Below, piece after piece: positions 39,401 to 51,400 of a stretch of DNA of 64,000 bases; within the stretch, counting starts at the first letter, position 1, and every line of letters begins with the position of its first letter. Source of the DNA: Epiperipatus broadwayi (taxonomy: Eukaryota > Onychophora > Udeonychophora > Euonychophora > Peripatidae); the NCBI GenBank assembly GCA_028023455.1, contig JAQFVV010012536.1, positions 2,810,001 to 2,874,000 of the forward strand, in the 5' to 3' direction. A program made the position numbers and the translations under genes. The notes beneath the pieces were generated by a model. That model saw only the letters and a list, made by a program, of their open reading frames with translations, had not been told where the DNA came from and ran no database searches.

Positions 39401-42400
39401 GTCAGATGAGGATTAAAATGTATGGCCAGTGATGTTCTGGCACTTCAGGAAAATTGACTTATACTCAAGCTTGTCTGAGCTTCTTCTACATAGATATTGA
39501 GATTGTGAACGCTGAATGGAAAGGAATGCACATGATTCACTGTAATATATGGTATTGCACCCAGCCTGGGGCCATAGAATATTGTACATGGTATTTGGGA
39601 TTTGATGAATGTCAAGCCTATCCTTGGAATTCAAGGCTTTACACATCCTAAATCTATCTCTCAGCACTCACATAAATTTGTTGGCCTTTCGTCTTTTCTT
39701 CATGAAGCTTCTTAAAAAGCTAATATTGAACAATATCTGAAAATCTGATTAGCATAAGGTTCAAATACAATTATCTTACAAAAAGAGTGAAACAATTTTG
39801 TTGTAAGATGAATGCAAACCAGCCCAGAGATAAAAGATTCTGAAATTTTACTTCCATATATCCCTCATATGACCAAAAATCTTAACAAAATGCTCTTGCC
39901 AACACATCATATAAGCCTCCACACATCTCCTACTAACAGATTGATAAACAATTCCATGAGTAGGCTTGACACTGATAAAACCCTAAACAATGTATATAAA
40001 ATTATACATCCCAAGTTCTGGTTACGATACCATATATTATGGTGAATCTCATGCATCCCTTTCCACTCAGTTTTCATAACATTGATAACTATGTACAAGA
40101 GCCTCAAGACAAGCCTGAGTACAAGTCAATTTTCCTGAAGCAGTAGAACATCACTGTTCATATGTTTGGATTCTTATCTAACACGATTGCTTGCATTTAG
40201 AAAAACAACTCTAGGTGACAGATCAAAGAAATTTGGCACATAACTAATAACAGCAATGCTATAAATTGATAGGAATTATGCTTCTCCTTTTCTAAGAAAT
40301 GGACTCTCTAATTTGCATAAATTTTGAATATATTTTTGCTTATATATATACTACAATTTTCCTCATGATCATTATAATGCTATGACCATGAAGACATAGA
40401 AAGCACTTGAAAGTGCTTAACTGCTTTTGTATTATCATTATTCAATCAAAGCTTTTCCTTTTTATTGTATCTCAGTGCACATAAGGTATATTATACTAGT
40501 CTAAGGAAAATCTCACATCTTTATAATGACAGTATATATGTACATATATATATATGTGTGTGTGTGTATATATATATATATAAATGAATGGTTTATTGAT
40601 TAGAGGTTCATATAAATTTCAAACAACAGGAAGTGACAGAATTGAGCCATGATCCATATCCCTTCAGCTCTAGAGTCTGCTAGTCTATCACCGCCCCAAA
40701 CTTGACAACATTTCCACTAACATCATTGAATTATATAAATATTTTTCATGTTTTTTAATTTACAGAACAATAATATTTATATAATAAATAAATACAAAAC
40801 TTTTACAAATTACCTAAATATTTTTTCCTTGTTTCATCTAAATGCATAATGGTAACTGATACTCCAGCCATTTCTAGGGCTGTCATGAAAGTCGAACAGT
40901 AAGTCCTTTCAATAATTACACCTTGCTGTTCTAAAAAAGTCAAATTATATATTTAAAAAAAAACAAGTATTAACATATGAATTTTAAAAAAACTGTAACT
41001 ACCATTAATATATATTAAGAACTTAAAATAAAAAGGAAATATGTCTATATGTTTGAAAAGGACGGTTTTTAATAAATGTATTTTATCAATTCTTATAAAT
41101 ATGAGACTTAGACACTTAATAGAAGAGGAATACAGAGCCTTCATACCACTAGATGAAGTATGGAGATTCATATTAGGAGTAACAAGATGAGATTAAAAAC
41201 AAACTGCCTGGGTGAGAGAACAGGTGTTACTGACTTTATTGAAAGAATTAAGAGACTGAAGTAGTGTTGGGCTGAAAAATATTGCTATAAGAAACATAAA
41301 CTGGATTTGAATAGATTGTAAGAGACCTAGACAGAGAGCAATTGTGAAATGGATGGATGAAGTAAGGAAGTGTGTTGGGGTGGGAGAGATGTTTGAAATC
41401 AGAGAAGATGAATTGAACTTGAAAAACCTTTATGCTGCAGAGATCAAAAACAAACTGCATGAGTGAGAGAACAACAGGTGTTACTGACATCATTAAAAAA
41501 ATTAAGGAACTGAAGTAGAGTTGGGCTGGAAATATTGTTAGACAAGACTTAAACTTGATTCCAAGAGATTGTAAGAGACCTAGAGAGAGATCACTTGTGA
41601 GATGGATGGATGGATGAAATAAGGAAGCATATTGGGATGATGTGGAAAGGAGAGGTTGTAGATCAAAAATGGATTGAACTTTTAAAGACCTTTATGCTGC
41701 AGTGGAGTAAGTGTTTGAAAATGATTATGAAGATGATGCCATATATTATATAAATTGATAACTTATACTTCTAACCAATTACTTTTTCTATTGGTTACAT
41801 TTAACTGAAAATGCATTAATAAGAACTTCTATGTTTGTAATAATAATAATTATTGAATGACTTTATTGTTTGGGAATTCATAACAAGTTCAAGCTCTAAA
41901 AGCAGTTGAAGTAAAACCAATTCGAGAATCTTATACTCTTAGAGTCTGAAGCATTACCACTATACCAAACCACTGAACTTCTATGTTTATCAAAATAATA
42001 CTTATATTAAAAAAAACTATGTTTGTGTCTCAGAGAGATCTTTGTTTAATAATGAATCAAAAATGATAATACATAACTTCAAAGTTTGGAGGAAATTCGA
42101 GAGAGATATAAAAAAGGGCATGAGTTTTTATAAATAAAATTTTTTTTTACTATAAAAAGTGATGATTGTTTTTACCTAAATTAACAATTACCTATGAAAA
42201 TATTTGAAAAATTACAAATTACCTAAATTTTTTATAAATTCTCTGGCCATAATAAACAATTCTAAATTGGTTGTGCCACCAAGATTATTAACCATCATTG
42301 CAACTTTATCACCTGCGAAAACAAAATTGTATATAAATTATATATATTTATATGTTTCAAACTTTAAAAAATAACATAACATACCTTTATTTAATGCCAA

Positions 42401-45400
42401 ATGTGTATTAGAAGTAGCATCAGTCATGTGATTAATCATAATTTCAGCTGTTTGTGCAGCATCTGAAACCTTGGTAATGATTAAAAAAGAATCAGACAGA
42501 CACTTTGCTATGTCTCAAATACATATATAGACAAATAGGTGGGTTCGGCTAAAATTCTACTTTTAAATTAATTTAGAAATTATTGTAATTTTTTTAATAT
42601 TAAATGTGTGTTATAAAAATGTGATCATATGTATATAAATGCACATCATGAATATGTGAAATTTTTATCCTATTTACTAAAGGGATATAATATATTATCT
42701 TTATAAGAAAAATAAACTTTACAATTTATCCATACTAGACTTGCTCTGAAGAAGACTGCAGGTCAGTTGAAACATAGGTGTATGGATTTGAACAAATAAA
42801 GAGTTTCACTAAAAAGTGTTCTGAAGCAGTTTGGATAAATTGTATTTATAGGATATTACAGCAAAAATAAAGAAAAGTGTGATTTTGGTAAAATTGAACT
42901 TTGTAATAAATTTTTCTTATCTTATGTATAAGATTGTTTTAATATTGTATAACTATGCTTAATCTCCAAAATGTTCTCTAATGTGTTGTTATAAAAAAAA
43001 TCTAAAGTTAAGCACTATCTAGATAAGTCATATAAATGAATTGTGGAATGCAAAAATTTCATAATTAAAAAATGTGTTTTATTTAAAATATGTACAAGAA
43101 TTTCTTTAAAAATACCTGGCTTATCTAAAAATGTAAACATAGGAAATTCTAATGTGTGGGGGAGAACAATCAAATGCAAATCTTATAAAGCTCCCCAAAA
43201 TTCATTGTATTATTAGATTCTATTCTATGCTTCTTTCCATGCATTGATTCATTCATTTGTGCTAATATTCAAGATGCTGGGACTTTTCATTCTGTAACAT
43301 AAGTGGTACTCATCATGTCACCACTAATTCTTACAAATTAGGAGACTTTATAAAAATCCCACAATTAGCTTGTGTCTAGCAGCCTGCAATTTTATAAAAA
43401 TAAGCCTAAATTATTCCATCATCAAGGGTTGGTGGTTGAGAGGTCAGCACAGCCATCTTACAAGGAGTTGTCCTGGGTTAGTGGGTTTGCTTCTTGGCTG
43501 ATGCACACATGAAAAAAATCATTCCTAGTGATGTTTTCCAAAATATGAGATGCTAGGCATTTCACCAAGAAAGACTCCATACTCTAAGTCAAACTTCAGC
43601 CTCCAGCATGTCCTAAATTTGTGGAAAGCTAACCTCCTAAAACATTGAAGCCTCTCTCAGTCAACTAACCTATATCAAGAAATACCTACCAAAATTGACA
43701 AAGTACATACTTATCATTCAATGAATTCTCAAAAATCAAAGTGACACACTAATGGACTTTAATAGTACTAAGAGCTCTATTTGCAGTCCATAATCCAGAT
43801 GTTATCCAATTTTTATCTATATAAACATACATTCTGAATGTAAACTAATTATTATTACATTTAAATACTAGAATTTACTAATATTAATAATTTATTGCTA
43901 GTATAAGATTTTTTGCATGTGTGTTCTTTGTAAATGAATTATTTTTTAGTTATGGAAGATTTTAGTGTTACATAATCAATAGATCTAGTTGAATGACAAA
44001 ATATTTTTAAATATACATTTCTATTTTAAATTAAATCAGTTTCATAATTCATGGCTATTAGCATATGACCACAAGTCTAATAGCAATGGAAATTCTCCTT
44101 AAATAAACTAAAATGAGAAATCCATAAACAAATATTTTCCTAGTAGATTTATTCCTAAAGAATGTTTAAAATGCTCATTAGTTATATGTATATGATAAGT
44201 ATTGGAGTGTAAAATGTCAGACTTGTGTGGCTATCATAGCCTACATATAGACAAAATGCATATGGTTGCGGGTGTTGGGTGCAAGAAAATGGCCCATTAT
44301 AAGTTCACTGTATCTTTTCCATGGACTGGGTTCAAATGCACCACACTAGGCCTTATCATATCATATGGGTGTTGGGTGCAATAAGATCGCCCATTATAAA
44401 CCCATTAGATCTCATTTGCATAGCCTGGATTTGATCACCCTGAACTGTGCCTTAGCATTTCATATGGATTTGCATGGATTAGTAATGATAATAAAGAAGA
44501 TTAGTTTAAAGTATATGCAATGTAATGATAATTTCATCACCAGTATTTGTAAACCTCCAATATTGCTTATTTTTGATAGGATTTAGTATAGATAAATATA
44601 ACAGTATGAAACAACTATACAAAAGGGTCTTACCTAATGTGAAATCATCCATGAAGGAGTATTACTTTATTTTATCACTTTTTATTTTGGTATGGGGTTC
44701 TTTTATATTTTATAATAAACCTAGAAATTAATAAATATTATTTTGATTATTTAAATTTGCCTGCTATTTGCTTTGCTGTTATCATTCTATAAATTGTATA
44801 AGTTAAATAAGAATCTCTTTCTCTCCCTTATCCAGTGGGAGTAAATTTATTATGGTCATGGAAACACCCCATCATCATTAGTGTATGTCTGCCCACCCAA
44901 ATAAATTTTCTAGATGTGATGTATTTGGCTTCTCCTTAAACGAAGTCAAAAATATCTTGGCAACTATGCCCAGATAAACCTGTTAGCCACTTTATTTTCC
45001 ATTCCCCATTCTGTCTTCCCATATTCTGCCCCATCCCTTTTCCACAACATAATCTTTGTCAACTCTATGGCCTTTAAATCTAAATCCCCCTTATCTTTTC
45101 ACAAACCCAGCACAAAAACTAATAACTCACTTTCTGTATAGTCACTTTGTTCATACCTATTCTCCCATAACTTCATTATCTGTACCTGTTCTGCTTTCAA
45201 GCATTTACATTCAATCAATAGATGCCTAATATTTTCTATACCTTCCTTAGATAATTTGCATGCTAAATCACCCATAGTTTTCCATTTACATGTATATTCT
45301 CTCGTTGCTAAAGATCCCGTTCAAGCCTTAAACAATAAACTACTTTCCTTACTATTATCCTAAATTAACTCACATCCAATATTCTGTTTACTTCTATATA

Positions 45401-48400
45401 TATTTAAACTCTTCTTATCCTCCATACTACTTCTCCATCTCTCCAACTCCCTATTTTTTATTAATGCTTCTATTCTTTTATCCCATTCCTTACCACTATA
45501 ACACTCAACAATCCTCCTAACACAATCATCCCATCTTTTATACAAGTATACTGATATAAATTCTTTATCCAAATCTTTTGCATACCGCATTACCTTTCTC
45601 ACCCATCTTGTTACCTGCCCTTTACTCATAACCCAATTAAACACTATTTTGGCTATTCTTTTACTATCCATAAACTGCAACCTACCAAACATTTTCATTT
45701 TACTTTTTTGCATCTCTCATATAGAAACTTGACCATCCCATTTCTCTTTGAATTGCCTCATTTGCTGTCCACACCTCTGCATCTAATGCATGTCTTCCTA
45801 CTTCCCTTTGTCCTTTCTCTAAATAATCTAAAATCCTTTTACTAACACATAATACATCATTACCATATGTTAACCCTGCTACTGCAAGCAACTCCCTTCC
45901 ATACAATTCTAGCTACATCATATTTATTATATGAAAATACTGTTAATTTTTTTACCAAACACTTCCTTTTCTTTGCTTCATTTACCAATTTTTTCTCCCA
46001 TTCATTCAAGCAATTTTCCTGATTACATAAGATGATTCCAAAATACCTATATCTATCCATCACACTTAACTTTATATCCCCCAATAAAAAATCTACATCC
46101 TCTCTTTCCCCAGTATTAACCATCATTATATTTGATTTTACTTCACTAAATTTAATCCCCATCTCTTTACCCACCCTTGCACATGTCCTCAACATAATAT
46201 CCATATCTTCTCTTCTTTCTGCACATAAAAAGATATCTGCAAAAAAAGACCCGACAAAGTATATACTCCTTTGCCACCTATTAACGGTATCTCTACCCCT
46301 CTTCCTAGTCTTTCTATTGCTTTCTCCATTTCACTCAAAAACAACAAAAACAAAATCGGTGACATAGGGCATTCTTGCCTTAATCCCACCCCATTTTTAA
46401 CTTTAACTGATTCTATATCCCCTAATTGGTAAGTATAATAATTATTTTCATATAATTTCTTAATAATATTTACTAAAGCTTCATCCATTCCCAAATTGGC
46501 TAATCTTACCCATAATCTATTTTTATTTACTCTATCATATGCTTTCTCTATATCTATAAAACTCATATATAACGATCTTCCTGAATTCCTACTCATCTCC
46601 ATAAGTTGTGTAACTACAAACAAACTATCTCCTATATGTCTATCTAACCTAAAACCTCCTTGAATTTCCCCCACTACATTATTCTCTTCCAACCATTTTA
46701 CAACTCTTCCAGCTACCATGTATGCGAAAACTTTATATAAAACTGATGTTACTGCTATCGGTCTATAATAATTTAACTCTCTATGATCTTTACCCTTTCC
46801 TTTAAATAATAATCTTATTCTTGTATTACTCCAACTACCCGGAAAAACTGTCTTCTGTGCCATCTTATTAAAACATGATAATAACTTTGCTTTTTCTCTA
46901 TGCCCTAAATTCATTACCATCTCTGCTGCCCATCCATCTAAACATCTCGCCTTTCCACTTTTCAATCTCTTTCCTGCCTCATTCAATTCATTTTTTGTGA
47001 ACCTAATATTCCCACTACTAACTGCTTTCATGTTTTCTATCATTAATTCCTTCACATCTAACATCTTTTCTATATCCATTACATATCTATTTAAGATTTT
47101 CTCTAGCTCGCCTCTAGAGCTACATTCTATTCCCTCATCATCTATTAATACTATCTGTCTTTCCACTACATTTCTCCTTTTAATGTATTTCCAAAAATTT
47201 TTACTCCCATCTCTTCCATTTTTATTAATATCCTCCAACAATTTACTATTTAACTTCATCCTCTCTCTACAATTATCCATTTTAGCTAGCTTCTTCTTTT
47301 CTAAGTACTTCCCCCATTTAGCATTATTATCATTTTCACTTTCTTTATTCTTAATAGCACACTTATATTCTCTGCATGCTTCTTTCCTATCTTTTACTCT
47401 TTTACTCACTCTCATTTTTTATTACTTTTATTCTTCTGCATATTCTTGACTAAAATCCTATTTGCCACTTTTTCTATTTCACCACACCAGTCCTTATACT
47501 CATCCCCGACCAACTGCTCCATGGTTTCTTCAACTTTTATTTTATACTCTTCCATCTTATTCTTATAATTCACTCTCCATCCACATCTTTCACTATTATT
47601 TCTACCTTTATTTCTGTCCTCCATCACATTACTAACCTTTTCTATTACAATAAAGTTATGATCACTATTACATACTCTCTCTTCATTATCAAACACCTTA
47701 ATTTTCCGTATTTTATTCATTCCCTCTTTCTCTACCAATACATAATCTATTGTGTAAAATACATTATTCCTAGACCATGTGTATTGTCCCTCATATACAT
47801 TTAATAAATTCTCAATGCTCAAATTTACTCTTTGACAAAATTCCTTCAAAAACTGACCATTTTTATTATCTACATCATCAATTTCTTCAATATGTCCATT
47901 CATATCCCCTATAACCATTATTCTCTTCCCCTTTTCTTTAAAACTCTGTATATCCTTAACTAGGCATTCATATATACTATTGTTCCACTCCATTACAGTT
48001 TGACTATTTCCAGTAGCAATATACACTACAGCCACCATCTGTTCTTGTCTACCCAACCTTATTTCAAACCACAAATGCTCTTGACATTTAATAGTATTTA
48101 AATATTTTTTCGATGTAACACTTATACCATCACCCCTTTTTTCTTTTTCTTTTCTGTTTATACCCTGCCATACAACCTCTTCCAAAATAGGTTCTTCTTC
48201 TTCTCTTAGATGAGTTTCCACTACTGCTAATACCTCTAGCTCTTCATTTTCAATTGCTTTATTTAATTCCAGCCACTTTTCTGGTCTCCTACCACCTTGC
48301 ATATTCAAAAACCCAATTTTAACAATTTCTTCTTTTCTAACTACTCTTTTATAAATTCTTTTGATTCCTTCTTCTCCATTACATTTATAACAAACTTTCT

Positions 48401-51400
48401 TACCACTAATCTTACGGACCATTCCCTCTCCACATCTACACTTATATCTAAATCAACCATCTTTTGCTTATTTCTTATATCCCCTCCATTCTTCTTCTTT
48501 TTGTTAATATTACAATTTAAAAGCCCATCCCCCTTTTATATTCTTTAAATATCAGACTCCCTAAAACTTCACTTTCTTGTTTTCCTAAGTGCAAACCATC
48601 TTTACTATATAACTCCCTCTTTCCAATAAACCAATCCCATACATCCACAAACACAACATTATTTCTCTCACACAATTTTTTCACTCTCTCATTTATAGAA
48701 CATGCCCTATCTAACAAATTCCTCTTATCAAATCTTGGTAATAGTCCCACTACTCATAGGTAGCCTGGTGGCACCCTCATGTGACCGATATTCTAAGGGA
48801 TGGAGTATGTGTCTGGTATATAATTAAAAAAATGGCATCCAATGTGGTACTCAATTAAGATTGAGTTTGGTGTTTTATCTGCATAAATTTAATTATGAAC
48901 TTAATGGTGATTTTTTAAAAACAAATGATAGAACATATTAGGAGTATATGGGAAAGATTAGGTATTGCTATATTTTATATTTACATTAGTATAAATTTGT
49001 GCACTCCAGAAAAAGTAGAAAATATTAGAAAAATATATTTAGATCGTGAACTGTTAAGTGATAAATTTAATTAACTAATTTACTTTAATTGTGATCAATA
49101 AATTCCAAGAAATATTTGCTGATTACAAATATTTCTTGATAAAAGACTAATTAATTAATGGAATAGACTCTAAATTACCTTATAGAGAAATGAATTCCTA
49201 AGACACCAATTAATTAGTTATAGACCTAAAAACATTACCGTACATGGAAGAAAGTAATTAATTATGTGATTAAAAACTATAAATAGAATAAGAAACAAGG
49301 TGCATGGTTCATTTTCCAGTTCATATTGGTGAGAGATATGTGATAGTAGCTTCTGTGAGAGTCCAGCGCTCAGTGAAAATCTGTTCATGGGCAGCAGCTG
49401 AACAGTCCCAAAGAGTTTGGGAAATCAAAACTGGAGGAAACTGTCTGTATAGCAGCTAGATATGAAGAGGTGATTTTCCAGTGGATTTCCAGTGAGTGTA
49501 CCAAGTGGAAAGTTGCTGAGAGACGGAAGTGATTGCAGCTAAAAGAAGCTCATCGAGATGGTCACAAGTCTATGATGAAGTCATATGTGTTTGCATGCAG
49601 CTGAACAGGACCAGAGCCAAAGTGTTTGGGAAACAAGGGCCAATGGAAACTGTCTTGAAAGCAGTCAGTCTTAAAGTATGTTGAGGGAAATGAACCAAAT
49701 AACCTCTGTATATATTTGTGTTGTGAATGTAGCAGACTTTTTGCTATTCTTATTATTCATTCTTTTGCTTGTTGATATTCAGAATGCTTGCATTTCAAAT
49801 ACACAGCAGATATTAAGAAGACAATAAAAGGTCAGTCAGTACTAATAGTCATATATATGAAAATAAAGGGTGATTTAAATTGGAGACATCATTTAAGGAA
49901 TTGGTTACTAATAAAAGCAATTGTAAATAAACAAGGCAAAACTCTCCATACAGTAGTGCCACCCTGTGCCAACCAGAGTAAACAAACTAGTCTGGGGATA
50001 TTGGATGAGTAGGCACTAGATAGGAATTTTAAGCACAAGCCTTCTGGCATCCAATGATTGCTCTGGTTGGCACAGGGTGGCACTACTGTATGGAGAGTTT
50101 TGCCTTGTTTATTAACAATTATGTGCTAGTACAAGAGATAGTGATCAAGTGATAAAAGTAATTGTATATAAATGAATTATTAGCATTTTGAGAATCATAA
50201 AGTGTATTCTAAGGAGAAATTAATTATTGAATGAAGTTAGAGTTAGTTAATAAAATAGAATAGTTTTGTTTGGCTTCTTTTTTAAAAAAAAAAAGGAATC
50301 TGTAGAACAAAGTTGTAGTTTAACCTGAGGGGATAGAATGAAAGAAAAATAATCTCATTATTTTTAAAAACTTTGAAGTTGTCAAAAATATAAATAAACA
50401 TACAGAGATGCAAATGCTGATGAGAGTTATATTGGAATGAGACAAAATCAGCAGACAATAATGTTAGAAATAAAACAAATGATAAATCAAAATAAACAGG
50501 AAATATAGACAAGAGATGAGAGAGTCTAAAAGTAAAATGATAGAAAAGATAAAATGTTCAAGAGAATCTAAAAGAAAAAAATGAAAAAAATGATCATGGA
50601 GAGGGTAGATCAAAATCAGAAGGCAATAGAAACAGTAGAGAAAAATTGAAGTAAAGAGATTGTGGAGGTAGAACAGAAATAAAGGTAGTGAAAGAAGATA
50701 TTAGTAAAATTAGACAATTAAGAATCAATACATATATTAGATGATGGAAATAGTTCAATATAAAAATACAATTAGAACACCATCATCACAAACCTTCAGG
50801 AAAGCAATAAGAGTAGACAGTGTGGAAAAACAAATAGCTCAGGTAGAAAAAGCACAGAATAGAGAAATAATAAGAAAAGAGTATGAAAAAGAATTTTAGG
50901 CTTACTTAAAAAGTTATTATGTCTGCAATGGTTCAACATGGATCTTTGTTAAAAAATAAAATTATAGTTATTAAAGATTTGCTTTTATTATTGGAGGATT
51001 CTATGTATTTTACTTATAATGATAATTTTTATAAGATCATGGTAGGGTAAATAATAGATTATATTATTTTTCCTTTAATTTGTTCAGTTTATATTAATTA
51101 TTTGGAAGAGGAAATTATTATTAAAAAGAATTGTTTATATTTAAAGTTATTTGTTAGATATGTGGATAATTGTTTGTTTGTAGTTGATAATGATAAATTG
51201 AAGGAGTTGTTGGTAAAAAAGTTTAATTGTTTTGATCCTTCTATGAAATATGTGGTGGGAGGGGGATTAGACTTTGTTAAATTAAAATTTTTAGATCTAT
51301 TGATGATTAGAAATATAAAAACTAGGTGTTTCGTATGTTAAGAGTTAAGATCTATAATTAAACGTGACAGCTACCAATCTGTATCTTATAAAGTAGCTGC

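Larger units (their letters stand above)
44820..48757 (-). mobile_element. Non-LTR retrotransposon B (esterase-like segment, APE endonuclease, RT), 5'-truncated
   Basis: The element lies on the minus strand in the 10-kb TKFC intron, the same orientation as the gene. In order it has an esterase-like C-terminal piece (48750-48517), an APE endonuclease (48422-47412), RT (47415 onward), a finger-containing C-terminus (to about 45100) and a 3' tail. Upstream of 48757 the similarity to coding sequence stops abruptly, as expected for 5' truncation. Several frameshifts break the C-terminal half. The plus strand therefore looks strongly pyrimidine-rich here. Confidence 0.88.

Noticed and set aside
39454-40107. 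Two similar small proteins on opposite strands
   Set aside because: They are mirror images produced by the 1.38-kb palindrome, not genes.
46997-47449. 150-codon plus-strand frame rich in Phe, Leu, Ile and Ser resembling a membrane protein
   Set aside because: It is the antisense shadow of the element B reverse transcriptase; the reverse complement of Lys/Glu-rich coding gives hydrophobic frames.
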